Below are positions 23,867 through 39,415 of a stretch of 64,000 nucleotides of DNA, in pieces. Position 1 is the stretch's first letter, and each line of letters starts with the position of its first letter. The notes beneath the pieces were generated by a model. It was not told the origin of the DNA and did no database searches. It saw only the letters and a list, made by a program, of their open reading frames with translations. The position numbers were made by a program, and so were the translations under genes. This DNA is from Hevea brasiliensis (taxonomy: Eukaryota; Streptophyta; Magnoliopsida; Malpighiales; Euphorbiaceae), in contig NC_079505.1 in assembly GCF_030052815.1 (NCBI RefSeq), forward strand, positions 16,869,064 through 16,933,063, read 5' to 3'.

Positions 23867-23914
23867 GGCCCCTGCGCAAGGATGACATTCAAAAATCGAG
23901 AAATGGTCCAAATT
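23834..23914 (+). pseudogene. U6: U6 snRNA pseudogene, lacking the 5' end
   Basis: From ATAAAATTGGAACGATACAG through ACAGAGA (23850-23856), TTAGCATGGCCCCTGCGCAAGG, to AAATCGAGAAATGGTCCAAATT, the sequence follows plant U6 spliceosomal RNA almost exactly. The first ~20 nt (the 5' stem-loop) are missing, GACACGCA is changed to GACATTCA, and there is no T-run terminator. No upstream USE/TATA promoter is present. It is therefore a dead copy, read on the plus strand, opposite to the adjoining gag fragment. Confidence 0.9.
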
Positions 23915-23917
23915 AAA

Positions 23918-24517
23918 GGTCCCTTAGGCAAATCCCACATCGGCAAAGCACGGAGATAGTCTTGGGTTCAAAAAGTAATGATATATAAAATGGGGGAACT
24001 AATCACTAGAGGCGCCTTTTGGTGGAATGGCCTGGAGAGTTGGAAGAACTCCAAGGTTAAGCGTGCTCGCTTGAGAGAAATCCTAGGATGGGTGACCTCC
24101 TGGGAAGTTCTCCATTCCACCTATGGGACAAAACCGTGAGGCTTATGACCAAAGCGGACAATTCCTCTAGTGGTTGGAGCCCGATCATTACAATTGGTAT
24201 CAGAGCCACTCGTGTGACCTCTTGAGCGATGGTGGGGCAAATCTCAACGAAGACGCTGAGTCCCGAAAGGGGGGGAGAAAGGTCCCTTAAGCAAATCCCA
24301 CATCAGCAAAGTACGGAGATGGTCTTGGGTTCAAAAAGTAATGATATATAAAATGGGAAAACTAATCACTAGAGGCGCCTTTTGGTTGAATGGCCTGGAG
24401 AGTTGGAAGAACTCGAAGGTTAAGCGTGCTCGCTTAAGAGAAATCCTAGGATGGGTGACCTCCTAGGAAGTTCTCCATTCCACCAATTCCTCTAATGATT
24501 GGAGCCCGATCGTTACA
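23918..24517 (+). mobile_element. Cassandra TRIM, plus orientation (LTR-internal-LTR)
   Basis: LTR 23918-24192, primer-binding site TGGTATCAGAGCC (24195-24207, tRNA-iMet), 88-bp internal domain (24193-24280) with purine tract AAAGGGGGGGAGAAA, second LTR 24281-24517. The second LTR lacks about 37 bp near its end (after CATTCCACC). Both LTRs carry 5S rRNA-like sequence (GTTAAGCGTGCTCGCTT, CTAGGATGGGTGACCTCCT). ATTAAA occurs on both sides (23912-23917 and 24518-24523), consistent with a target-site duplication. It is non-coding. Confidence 0.88.
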
Positions 24518-24523
24518 ATTAAA

Positions 24524-25685
24524 GTTAAGTTGAACTATGTGAAAAGCAGGCTGCATTATTAGAACTCACTATTAAAAAATCCATTTGTAAAAAAAATTGT
24601 CTAGAAACTCATAAATTTCTCACTAAAATTGTCTTTTAGCAATCGTAACACATCCATTACATGGTATAATTTTTCCAAGGTCTGATGATGGCTTGTAGAG
24701 GTGGCTAGTCTGCAGCACTTGAACTTGCATGAAGTCCGATTCCTGCAGCAGCCACAACGTGTTGAAGTGAAATAGTAATCATGATAGTGAGTCATAGTCA
24801 CTGCTTGTCGTGTTTTTAGTTCTTGTCGTTTTGGTGGATCTCGCCATTTGCTTAATCATTTTCTTTTAAAATCCAATTGTTAACTAATATCTATGCAGAT
24901 TGAATGGTGGATACAATAATAATAATAAATTATATATTCTGTAATTTATTTAAAATTTTAGTTAAATTTCTAAAATTACATTAATTTGATCTAATTTTTT
25001 TAATTAATTTTAAATTTACATTTATTTTTTCAATTGATTCATAGCTGCTCATAATAATTTAATTTTGTTAACTACTATTAATATTTCATAATTTTATATT
25101 AATATTTATAATACACAAAATCTTTTACTATCGTGACTAAATTAAATGTTTTTTTTTCCTCACTTTTTCTTCTCATCACATTTAAATTTCATTATATTTT
25201 TTTTATATATTTTACAAATATCTCAATTTAATAGATTAAAATTAATTTTGTTCATACCATATTGATTTATTAAGAAGTAAAATATTTTTAATGAGTACTT
25301 ATATGAAAATTAAACACTCGATAATTTAAGAAATAAAAGTGTCGAATTCTACGTACCTAAATTCAAATTTCATTATCATTAATGTCTCATAGATATCATT
25401 AATTAGTGATATTGATAGGTTAAATTTTTATAAGTAACTCTAGACAAATTATGAAATAAAATTAAAGATTTGATTAATAAAATTAGATAAAATTATAATA
25501 ATTTCAAATAATTTGAATAAAATTATTAAAATTAAAAATTTTGAAATATTATTATATAAAAATGTTTGGATTTATTTATTTATTATTATTATTAAGCTTT
25601 TGTTGTTGTTACATCGCAAACCTGCATTTAAGGATGAATTCTTGGTCACTGTTTCACTCGATCTATCGTAGCTTTCCCGGATTCC
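24524..25685. other. AT-rich spacer; no gene seen
   Basis: Short frames only. The last ~100 bp would hold the promoter and 5' leader of the subtilase pseudogene. Confidence 0.6.
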
Positions 25686-28723
<3,038 letters not shown>

Positions 28724-30357
28724 ATACTTGTGGTTGTGTGCTTGTAAAACCAATTAATGGAAGGTGGAATCCGTTGCTAATGGTTTGGCAAAGCCTGGTG
28801 CGTAAGGATTTTATGGTTGTCTTTCAGTTGCTTAGCCTTTTCTTTTTTTTTGCCAGTGGTTTGGCTAAGAGTGTTTTTCTAGAATAAAAGAAGGCAATGG
28901 GGTATACAGAATTTCAATTAAATAATAATGAAGTTTATTCAAAGGGAATTATATATTGAGAAATTTTTGTTTTTACCTATCAAACTCAAGACGCAAATCG
29001 AATCTATGAAATCTATTTATTTAATAAATAATTTTTTTATTGAAATTCAATCTATCATAAATTTAAGATGTAAAATATATAATGAACTTTATTTATTTAA
29101 TATATAAATCTTACAATGTGATAGACTAAATTTAAATAAAAATTTTCTTATGCATTGTGAAATCATGGTAAACTTAGTCTAAGTAAGAATTGCCTAATAG
29201 TAATTTTGAGCACTTACACTTATGCATGTTCTTAATTAGAAGTCAGAAAAAAGATATAATTGAGCTTTAAATCTATATAAATAAAAATAATATAAAATGC
29301 TTTTTTTTATAAGCACAATTTTATTATAAAAATCCAAAAAAAAACATAAGTCAATTAAACAGTTTAAATTAATAAAAGAAAAAAAAACTCAAAACATACA
29401 CTGATAATATAAAATACTTTAATTAATTTAATTTCTAAATAATATGAGAGACTTAATTTATTTAAATTCTTTTTGGTATTAATTTTTTTTATTTAATTTA
29501 AAAGGTTATTTCTATACTTCTATAGTGATATTCAAATAAAACTTTTTTAATAAAAACAACTTTAAAATTTTAACTTCTAAGTAAAGTTTGCTGATCAACT
29601 CCATAACACTGATTCATCAAACCACTTGTTGGTTAAATTGAATAAACTTTTGTAAATGATAAAGTAAATTTCCACTTGCTCTTATGCATGCTCTATAAAC
29701 ACTGGAAACAGAGGTGAGATTCCAGTTGAAAGCATGACTTGTGTATACGTGGCTGTAGAATTTGGTTACTCTATTGCACGTGGACTTTCATTACTCACAA
29801 TGTGCTTCATCAAGTGAAGTCATGCTAACCACTTCTTGTCGTTTGGTGCCCTGCCTTGTCTTGATGAAATTGAGGAAGAGGTGGCTTTCGTCGAGATCTG
29901 GGGAGCTCAAAGCATAATTTACTCTTCTCCGTTGAGCCTACTAGGAGTTACCTGATTCTTTCATCCATGTGTAGCATCACGAGAAGAGCATCACGAGAAT
30001 CACTGATACTCGTTCATTACTAAATCAAGGCTCTGATACTATTACTTATTAGAGATATGGGAAGTCCAAAGCACTTAGGGAGAATACTTCTTAATAGGTT
30101 TAATGAAAAAATACCACATTCAACCCAAAACAGATAAATCTATGCGTCTCACTCATCCTATCTTGTCTTTTTCTAACATGGAAATTCCATACTTATATAT
30201 TCCTTAACTTGATTTTTCTTGCCAAGTATGCAAGCTTTCAATAGGAAATAGTATCAATCAGTGTAAAACAATTGATCTCAGGCTGTTTGTAAGGATTTAT
30301 AAGGACGAACTTGCTTGCTTCTTCTCTCAAACCATGAACCCAATAACACCGGGTTCC
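28724..30357. other. Spacer between the subtilase copies; includes promoter of the intact gene
   Basis: No coding signal. A stretch near 29680-29790 (GTGTATACGTGGCTGTAGAATT) resembles 33470-33490 (TGTACGCGGCTGTAGAATT) downstream of the intact gene, suggesting the duplicated unit includes flanking DNA. Confidence 0.5.
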
Positions 30358-32734
30358 ATGGGAAAGCTTTGGTTGTTCGCTCTAGTCCTCTTCTCAACCC
30401 TCTCTCTGCTCTCAGCCACCTCCAAGCAAACTTATATTGTTCATATGAATCACAACTCCAAGCCTCTCTCACATGCCACTCACCATGACTGGTATCAATC
30501 CTTAATTTCCACCTCTGATTCCATTCTCTACACCTACACCACCGCATTTCATGGCTTCGCTGCTTATCTCGATCCTCAAGAAGCTGAATCTCTTAGGAAC
30601 AAGGATGCTGTCCTTAATGTGTTTGAAGATAGAGTCTACTCTGCTCAGACCACACGCACCCCACAATTCCTTGGTCTCAACTCCAGCTTCGGCTTGAGTG
30701 ACGGGCGTCGATTTGAAGAAATTGAACATGCTTCTCAGGATGTCATCATAGGAGTTATTGATTCTGGCGTGTGGGCAGAGTCCAAAAGCTTTGACGACAA
30801 GGGGATGCCGGGGATTCCAAAACGATGGAAGGGAAAATGCATGTCTGGTAAGGATTTCAATAAAAGACTCTGCAATAAGAAGCTAATTGGCGCTCGTTAT
30901 TTCTTAAGAGCACACGAGAAACAAGTATCTGGGTCGAATCATGTTGGTGTTATCTCACCTCGGGACTATGACGGCCATGGAACGCACTGTGCTAGTATAG
31001 CTGCAGGGTCACCTGTTGAGAATGTGAGTTTGTTCGGTTATGCGAAGGGCACTGCCCGAGGAGTAGCTTTTCGTGCCCGATTGGCAAGCTATAAGGTCTG
31101 TTTAGGAAGCGACAATTGTCGTGGAGCCGATGTTCTAGCGGGGATGGAAAGTGCTATTTCAGATGGTGTTGATGTTCTCTCTATCTCGCTTGCCTCTAAA
31201 CCAGAACAACATTATCTAGACCCAATTGCTTATGGTGCATTATTCGCAATGAGTAAGAGAGTTTTCGTCAGCGTCGCAGCTGGTAATGCAGGACCTAGAA
31301 AATCCTCAATAGTGAACGTAGCTCCATGGGTTATGACGGTTGGTGCCGGGAGTGTAGACAGGGACTTCCGGGCTTATGCTTTGCTTGGTAACAAACAGCT
31401 ATTCAAAGGTATGTCTATCTACAATGGACCAAGAATGAGGAGTAAGCTAGTGGGGTTGGTTTACCATAGGGGAAAGAATAGTTCGAGCAATTATTGTTTG
31501 GATGGTACACTTGAACCAGCGTTGGTGCATGGCAAGGTGGTGATCTGTGATATAGGAGGAATCGGATCTGTAGAGAAAGGTCTAGTGGTGCGCAGGGCAG
31601 GAGGTGTTGGGATGATACTAGTAAACTTTGTATCTGTGAAAGAATTATCAGCTGAAAGCCACTTGTTGCCGACTGTGGCAGTGGGGAAGAAGGTAGGTGA
31701 CTTAATCAAACAGTATGAGAAAACTGATCCTAATCCCAGAGCTACACTTGGCTTTGATGGAACGGTAGTAAACGTACAGCCATCACCAATGGTGGCAGAT
31801 TTTAGCTCTCGAGGGCCGAATCCGGTGACACCACAGATCTTGAAGCCAGATATTATAGCTCCTGGAGTTAACATCCTGGCTGCATGGTCTGAAGCCATAG
31901 GTCCATCTAGCCTGAAGCTAGATAACAGGATCGTCAAGTTCAATGTTATTTCAGGTATTACTCGATCTATTATATTCATTCCAATTCTAGATTGTATATG
32001 CGCCAACTTGGGAAATTTGTGTCTTGAGTCCATTAACTAGCTCTAGCTAAGTTTTTCCCATACCAACCAGTTCAGTTTAATGTTAGGATGGTGAAATTTT
32101 CTCAGGAACATCTATGGCATGTCCACATGTGAGTGGAATAGCTGCATTAATGAAAGCTGCACATCCAAATTGGAGTCCAAGTGCAATCAAATCTGCAATC
32201 ATGACTACTGCCTACAATATTGATAATACCAACTCCCCAATTCGAGATGTTGTTACCGGTTCATCTTCCAACCCATGGGCGTATGGGTCCGGTTATGTAA
32301 ACCCACAGAAAGCTCTTTCTCCTGGACTCGTTTATGATACTTCTGACGAAGAATACTTAAAATTCTGGTGTTTATTTCTTGAAAACCCAAATCCCTCTTG
32401 TTCAAGAAAATTTAGTGATCCTGGTGAGCTCAATTACCCATCATTTTCAGTATTGTTTGGAAGCAATTCAATTGTCCAATACAGTCGTGAATTGACAAAC
32501 GTTGGTCAGATCAATTCAACATACAAAGTGAAGGTGACTGCTCCATCAACTGTGGCTGTGACTGTGAAACCAACTAAGCTGGTTTTTAAAAGTGTAGGGG
32601 AAAAGCAGAGATATACAGTTACATTTATGGACAAGAAAGATAAAAAGTCTAATCTTAAAGCTGCCTTTGGTTGGATTGTATGGAGTAATGCTCAGTACAA
32701 AGTTAGTAGCCCAGTCGCAGTTACATGGCCATGA
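30358..32734 (+). CDS. Subtilisin-like serine protease (SBT1-type), intact
   Basis: Two exons, 30358-31954 and 32106-32734, with a 151-bp GT-AG intron between the Gly and Thr of the catalytic GTS motif, give 741 aa. Signal peptide ~1-22, I9 propeptide ~25-100 ending before [10 protein letters not shown], and an S8 domain with Asp135 (VIDSGVW), His207 (GHGTH), Asn310 (AAGNAGP) and Ser535 ([11 protein letters not shown]). A PA insert spans ~335-465 and an Fn3-like domain ~640-741. All catalytic residues are present, so it should be a secreted, self-processing apoplastic or wall protease. An in-frame ATG at 30334 would add 8 residues; 30358 is preferred because it aligns with the pseudogene start and gives a standard signal peptide. 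The substrate is unknown. Confidence 0.93.
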
Positions 32735-33602
32735 GAAACTAGCTTTGATCCTGAAAGAGCTCATCATTATATACAAGTGTGGAATATGTTTTGTTAGTTA
32801 AAAATAACTTGTATTACCATGTAATCGAATTGTATCATGTTTTATTAGTTAAAATAAACTGCTTGGTTTTATAATCCAATGTGAAAATTTTCACTTGTAT
32901 ATTCTCAACAGTTTCGGTTTATTGAGCTTGTATGATCTCTTTTGAACAAAGCAATTACTTCACTAACTTACTCGAGCATTAATAGGCCTTGTGAAAAAAT
33001 ACGTGGGTTTGACACCACATTTAATCTAAAATCTTAAAGCAATGGATTTATGAGCCCTTCCTACTTATATATATCTCACTTATTCTATCTTTTTTCAATG
33101 TGAAAATTTTACAATTTCATATTACCAATAAAATATTTATAAGTTTAAATCAGCTTTTAAATATGGGTACAAATTAATTTTTATAAATTAAATTAAATAT
33201 TCTCTTAGTTGAGAATACTAAGTCGTCTCTAGTCTCAAATAAGAGATTTCAAATTGTGATAAGCAGAAGAGAAAATTTAATACCAATATTGAAATGTGTT
33301 TCTATACAATTCCAAAGTTAATTCCTTGTCATTTCATCTAATCACTAATTAACTTTCCAATAAATCATTGGTTAATTATATCTATGCCTGCCCACCATCT
33401 CATATATGCATGCCAAGCATCTCCAAAAAAATCTCCTGCAAATGCCTATGCTCACACCACTGGTGACCTGTACGCGGCTGTAGAATTAGCTAGTTTTTAC
33501 AACATGGAGTTGCGTTAAATGCCATTCTTTGCATGAGTTGCAACGTGTTCATGAAGAGAAATGCCCTTTTGAGGGGAGATGATTCACTACTGTAATTGTA
33601 TA
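32735..33602. other. 3' flank of subtilase; no gene seen
   Basis: AT-rich, with only the downstream similarity to 29680-29790 noted for the spacer upstream. Confidence 0.5.
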
Positions 33603-34170
33603 TAAGGGTGTGCATTATTTGGTTATAATTGAATAACCATATCAAACAGATAAAATTCGATTATTTCTATAAGAGTAAATTCAGTTCAGTTCGATTTTTT
33701 GTTAATAATAATAAAAATTTTTTATTTTTAGTTATTAGTTCGGTTACCTTTGATTTTGTAACTGAAATAATCGAATTTCAGTTAATTAATATATTAATTA
33801 TAATTTTATTAATATTATATTATTTATAATTATTATTTTTATGATTTTATAATAATATTTAACTTATAATTATTATCTTATTAATATTAAATTATATTTA
33901 TTATTTTTTATAAAAAAAATTAAGAATATAAATATATTTTTATTAATATTTTATCAAATAATTAATAATATAAAATATACATATATATATATATTTTTTT
34001 TTTGTTAATTTGATTATGATCGATAACCGATCGAATATTTTCAGTTTCGGTTAATTTTGATTTTCTCTCAATTTTGGTTCGGTTTGATTAATATTTTTAG
34101 AATCTTAATAATTCGATTAGTTGAAAATTCGATTCAATTCAGTTAAATTAACTAAATGCTCACCCCTAAT
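33603..34170. mobile_element. AT-rich MITE with related ends
   Basis: The left end TAAGGGTGTGCATTATTTGGTTATAATTGAA pairs imperfectly with the reverse complement of the right end (TTAGGGGTGAGCATTTAGTTAATTTAACTGAA). The interior has repeated CGGTT/CGAATT words typical of such MITEs. Flanks AATTGTATA and AATTATATA could be a decayed target duplication. Non-coding. Confidence 0.6.
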
Positions 34171-34697
34171 TATATATATACATTTTCAAGGATTATTATT
34201 TTTATTTCATAAAAAAAATTTGCACGAGTAAGACAGCACTATAATAACAATATTCTATAATTTCTCCTTTTCAAGAGTTCTATATGATAAAAAAAAAAAA
34301 TTACAGTCGCATTTATAGACAAGAAAAATCAACTTCCATAAAAAAAAATAAAATAAAATAATTGAACGACAAAATTGTTGAAATTTTTTTTTTGTCGTTA
34401 AAGCTTTTATCGATAATATATAGATAATCAGTCATTGATTTTGTTTAAATTTATTTTGTTTTAATACTTCTATCACAACAGTCTATAAATAAATTCACCA
34501 GACTCATTATAATAATTTTGATTCAATATAATTAAAATGTATATATTATTAAAATTAAATAATTTATACGAGGAACTTGATATTTATAACAACTAAATTA
34601 AAATAAGATTATATTCATAAAAAAATATCACTATAGAAACTAACTCTCACGTGCAAATCTACATAATATCTCTAAATGCAAACATATAATATAATTT

Positions 34698-35138
34698 GTT
34701 GCCCCAAAAGCAGTCTAAGAGGGGGTGAATTGGACTTAAAATAATTTTTCGGTTCTTACTTAAAATCTTATGAGAAATTATGACTTTATTCATCTGGGTG
34801 TTTCTAAGCGTAGTGATGCTATGCTATGATATACTTTCAAGTAAAAGTAAAATTGAATCACAACACCCTAAGGCAACTTAATACGAATTAATTTTCATCA
34901 AATCACAACCTATATTCCAAATGTGCCTAGTTTGGATATTAACAACTAATCAAAACGAGACACTCATAATATGTGTATCAAATATGCACAAATCTAACTT
35001 TAATTCTAATTAAGGCAACTCAAGGCATGAATATCTTCAATCACTTCATTCAATCAACTCAACACATATGCATATATAAATTTAATCAAAGATATCTCAA
35101 GATGTTCAACAAAGACAATATAACACAATATATTGCAA

Positions 35139-35207
<69 letters not shown>

Positions 35208-35945
35208 GGGAGTAGGGTTTAGAATATTAAATACGAGAGATTTTTTTAGTGCTTCGGCCATCAAGTTTATATCCACTCTTTCAAATATCCCTTTAAGTCT
35301 TCACTCCACTAAATGCTCTTTTCAATGGCAAGAATCAAAGCTTTGTACATCCACAAGACTTTTCAAGGTGCTTGCAAACCTCTGCAAGTGTTATCCTAAA
35401 CACTCAACTAACTTTAAGCTTCATTAGGTGCTTGACCAACCCTCACAAATAGCATTTAAGATGATTTTAACTCTATCTCACTCAATACAACAAATTCTAT
35501 AAAGAAGAGAATAGTAGATTTGCTAATGTATCTCAAAAACTCATTAAAGAACTTAAATGAAAGCAATAAATGTTTCTAAAGAAAGGAGAGCAATTCTAAG
35601 CCTTCATTTTATGTAAATTGGTGTAGAATAAGTGTTTATATAGTCCTTTTTCAAATCAGAATGCTTAAAATCAATTTGAAACGTTGTTGGCATAGATTTT
35701 GAGGAAATGATCGATATTTTGTCATTTTCTGCATTCTAGGCAGAATAGCAAAACATAGAATTTTTTAACACCAATAGCAATGCAACTTAACAAACATCTT
35801 AAAAATTGTAGATACCAGTAGCAAAATAATTTAGCAAAATGATACTATTAGTGCCTTACTTAGATTTGAAATTTCAAATAATCATGCCAACTTTGATAAA
35901 AGAATTAGATCAGTTAAAAACTTTAAAGGCACGATAGAAAATAAG
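34698..35945 (-). repeat. Diverged Sirevirus-related LTR remnant
   Basis: The left end TGTTGCCCCAAAAGCAGTCTAAGAGGGGGTGAATTGGACTT is a variant of the reverse complement of the Sirevirus LTR end at 37535-37580. Further blocks (GCTTCGGCC, CATCCACTC, CTTCACTCC..AAATGCTCTTTTCAATGGCAAGA, GGTGCTTGCAAACC) follow the LTR in reverse order. The same remnant recurs at 48091-49175 and 52793-53855. It contains an (AAT)~21 microsatellite at 35140-35206. Confidence 0.65.
35140..35206. repeat. (AAT)n microsatellite
   Basis: About 21 uninterrupted AAT units inside the LTR remnant. Confidence 0.95.
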
Positions 35946-36204
35946 ATCTATACTATCAGTGTCTAACTTTGATTCGTTACCTGAATCTGTTTACATAACT
36001 ACTTAATTAAATATAAAATATATATTTTTTATATAATATTTATAAATTTTTATATATTTTATTTTAAATAAAATGAAATTTAAATATTTTGTGAAATTAT
36101 TAAATTTTTAAAATATAAATTATTAATCAAAATAATTTTTTATGCAAATTATTAATTAAAAATATACAAAATTAAACGGGTTTGAGTTTTTTTTAGGTAA
36201 TAAT

Positions 36205-37580
36205 TGTTGACCCCGTGTAGCTCAAAATGAGCATTGATTTTGATGATAACAAAACTCCAAGAGAATCTATCTAACCTAACTTTAAAGTGATGTGTAGATT
36301 CTTTGTCTTATATATCTAAGGAGAAAGGATACTCAAAGGCATTTCAAAAACAAATCCAAAATGAGAAAAGAACAAGACTATGGAAGCCAAGACTCAAAGA
36401 AAAGGTATGAAAGGCATAGTATTAGAGATTGAGTTTTAGGTCTTTTGTAAAAAGAATGGATGAGAATTTAGTCATATGGAGCTCAAAAATGAAATTTTAT
36501 TTTCTGATTACTTTTTCTCATCATGACCGTGGACACTACTATTGAACATTTTTAAGGTCTAAATCATTTTACATTACAAGTTGAGACATGCAGCTGTTGA
36601 CTTAGTTTGCTAACTGGTTTGCTAATGAGTTTGCTAAAAACGTTAGTTTACTAACCAGTTTACTGACTGCTACTAAAATTTCATTAGTTTGCTAATTTAT
36701 CAGAGCTGCTCAACTTCGCACAAAAGGACAAAATAACGGCTATTTTGTCTTGGGCAGTGTGTATAACGTTCCAAAAGGATTTCAAACGGTCTAAAATGAT
36801 TTGGGACTATAAATACACCTCATTTACTTCATTTACACTTGATGAAAGCCTACATTTGAACTCCAACATTGATTTTTCATTTATTGCTTTCATTCAAGAG
36901 CTTTAAAGATTTTGAGCTTCCATTGGCAAATCAACTCATCTCTTCTTTATAGTTTGATTTGTATTGAGTAAGAGTGAGTGTTACAATATTAAATTGCATT
37001 TAAGAGAGGTTGTACAAGCACCTATTGAAGCTTGAGAGAGTAAGTGCTTGTGATAGCACTTGTGAAGGTTTCAAGCTACCTTGGTAAAAGCTTGGTGTTG
37101 AAAAGTTGTAAAGGGCTTTTGGTCTCTTGCCTTCAAAAGAGCAAATAGCGGAGAGAAGACTCAAAGAGGGTTCTTTGAGAGAGTGGATGTAGGCTAGTTA
37201 AGCCGAACCACTATAAAAATCATTGTGTTTGATCTCTCTAACCTTGACCTCCTTACTTTTGTGCAATTTAAATTTTTCCTTTTATACTTGATATTAAATG
37301 TTGGTTGAATAGATTAAATTGATAAATTTGTGGACACATTGAGTGACTTGAGAAATTAGTTATACATTGTATGATGCATGCTTTGTTAGTTATTGCCATA
37401 TACATTGATTGAGGCTTGAATTGCAACTTAGGAACACATTGTTGAAGCACATATTACTTTCATTTTATTTAGAGAAGCACCTAGTTGAACAAAGCCACAA
37501 TTTTTCATTAGGCTACAAGCAAGGGCCGAAAAATTGTTAAAGTCCAATTCACCCCCCTCTTGGACTATTTTGGGACAACA
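36205..37580 (+). repeat. 5' LTR of the Sirevirus
   Basis: 1376 bp, TG...CA. A TATA box (TATAAATA) at 36808-36815 marks the likely polymerase II start region. Relative to the 3' LTR it has ~34 extra bp near 36350 and lacks ~25 bp near 36625. Confidence 0.95.
36808..36815 (+). promoter_or_regulatory. TATA box in Sirevirus 5' LTR
   Basis: TATAAATA in the context GGGACTATAAATACACC, conserved in both LTRs. Confidence 0.6.
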
Positions 37581-37583
37581 AAT

Positions 37584-37595
37584 TGGTATCAGAGC
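37584..37595 (+). other. Primer-binding site (tRNA-iMet) of the Sirevirus
   Basis: TGGTATCAGAGC, complementary to the 3' end of initiator tRNA-Met, three bases inside the 5' LTR. Confidence 0.92.
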
Positions 37596-37639
37596 TTGTC
37601 TCTCTTGCTTAGGGTCTTACAACCTTAGAGTGATCCACA

Positions 37640-39415
37640 ATGGCTAGTTCATCTAGTAATTCTGCCGGTATACCCGCACCATTAGTTGAAGGCTACTCAA
37701 TCACTAGACCACCACTCTTCAATGGCACTAATTATTCATTTTGAAAAGTAAGAATGAGAAATTTCATACAATCTGTAGATATTGATGCATGGAGAATTAT
37801 TAAAAATGGTCCACATATTCCTCAAAAGAATGGTCCAGGAACTACAAAGGTTCCAAAACTTGAAGATGAATATGATGACAATGATTGGAAGAAAATTTCT
37901 ATAAATGCTAAAGCTATTAATATTTTGCATTGCTCACTTGACCTTAATGAATACAATCGTGTTTCAGGATGTCAATCTGCTAAGGAAATTTGGGATAAGC
38001 TTGAAGTGACTTATGAAGGAACTGATGTTGTTAAAGAGTCCAAAGCAAACCTTCTTATTCAAGATTATGAGCTGTTTGAAATGAGGTCAGGGGAGTCAAT
38101 TGCGGATATGAGTACAAGGTTTACTGATCTTGTAAATCTTCTCAAAGCACTTAGTAAAAGATTTGAGGAAGCTGAACTTGTGAAGAAAATTCTTAGATCA
38201 CTTCCAAAGTCTTGGGAAGCAAAGACGGCAGTTATCCAAGATACCAAAGATTTTAAAACATTCACCTATGATGAACTCATTGGTTCTCTCATTGCACATG
38301 AGATGGTATATAAAAAGGGTGAAGTTGAAATTGAGCAAAAGAAGAAGAAAAGCATTGCTCTCAAGTCAAACATAGATGAAGATAAGAAGAAAGGAGTTGC
38401 ATTCAAAGCTGATTCTAGTAACAACTCAAGTGCTTCGAGTGAAGATGATGATGAAATGGCTATGCTTGCAAGAAAATTTAAAAGAGCTTTCAAGAAAGGA
38501 GGAAGCAAATATAAGAAATTCTTGAAAAAGTATACTCCCAAGGATAAACATTTCAGAAATTCAAAAGAAGAAATTATATGTTATGAGTGTCACAAACCTG
38601 GACATATCAAGCCCAAATGTCCATTACTCAAAAAGAAGAAAGGAAAAGAAGATAGGAGCAAGAAAGCTATGAAAGTAGTATGGAGCAATAGTGAAGAATC
38701 TTCAAATGATGAATCAAGTGACAAAGAGACTGCTCTTCTTTGTATGATGGCACTTGAAGAGAAAGTAGAGAGTTCACAAAAGGAAGAAGAAAGTGACAAT
38801 GAGGTAAATTCTTATGAATCTCCTAATGTAGAAGAACTTGAACTTGCATTTGCTAGAGTATATGATGAGTATAGAAATTACAAGAGGAAATGCACTAAAA
38901 TGAATTTAGAGATTGAATCATTGAGATCACAAAATATTGCCATGTCCAATGTGTATAAAGAAAATGAATTTTACAAAGGACAAATTGCCTTGTTTAAAGA
39001 ACTAGATTTAGAGTTGAAAATCTCAAAAGAAACATGTGAAATGCTCATTGAGAAAAATAAAGTTCTTGAAGCTAAAGTAGAGTCTTTGATAAATGATTTA
39101 GCAAAATTTACAAAAGGAAAAGAAACTCTAGATGTACTTCTTGGAAACCAAAGAATTTCAAATGAGAAATATGGAATTGGTTTTGATGGTTTCATGAACT
39201 ATGACAAGTACAAGAATCATTTCATTAAAGCATCTACATCCTCCTTGCCTAATGTTACATGTTATTATTGCAATAAAAGAGGTCATATGATTAGCTCTTG
39301 TGCACTTAGGAAAGGTCATCTTAAGGTAAAGAAGGTATGGGTACCAAAGGGAACCTTACCTAAGGTCACTAACCCCCAAGGACCCAAAGTTGCTTGGGTA
39401 CCTAAAGCTCAGTGA
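37640..39415 (+). pseudogene. gag: Sirevirus gag with one nonsense mutation
   Basis: The natural start is the ATG near 37640 (MASSSSNSAGIP...). A TGA at 37742-37744 stands where copia gags have Trp (NYSFWK). From 37754 the frame is open for 553 codons. It has a UBN2/DUF4219-type gag core (ECHCSL-like ILHCSLDLNEYNRV, EIWDKLEVTYEGT), a Lys-rich region, a CCHC zinc knuckle CYECHKPGHIKPKC (~38578-38620), a long Glu/Lys coiled-coil region and a second knuckle CYYCNKRGHMISSC (~39260-39301). This would be the nucleocapsid/capsid protein of a cytoplasmic particle. The stop overlaps the start of the pol frame (39412), which lies one base back. Confidence 0.9.

Noticed and set aside
21293..24517. 5S rRNA genes
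   Set aside because: Only the 3' half of 5S rRNA is present and it is embedded in repeated LTRs with tRNA-Met primer sites; this is Cassandra, not 5S rDNA.
21288..24523. CRISPR-like or phage-like repeat-spacer reading of the regular ~363-bp repeats
   Set aside because: Repeat unit size, LTR/PBS structure and eukaryotic context identify a TRIM retrotransposon array.
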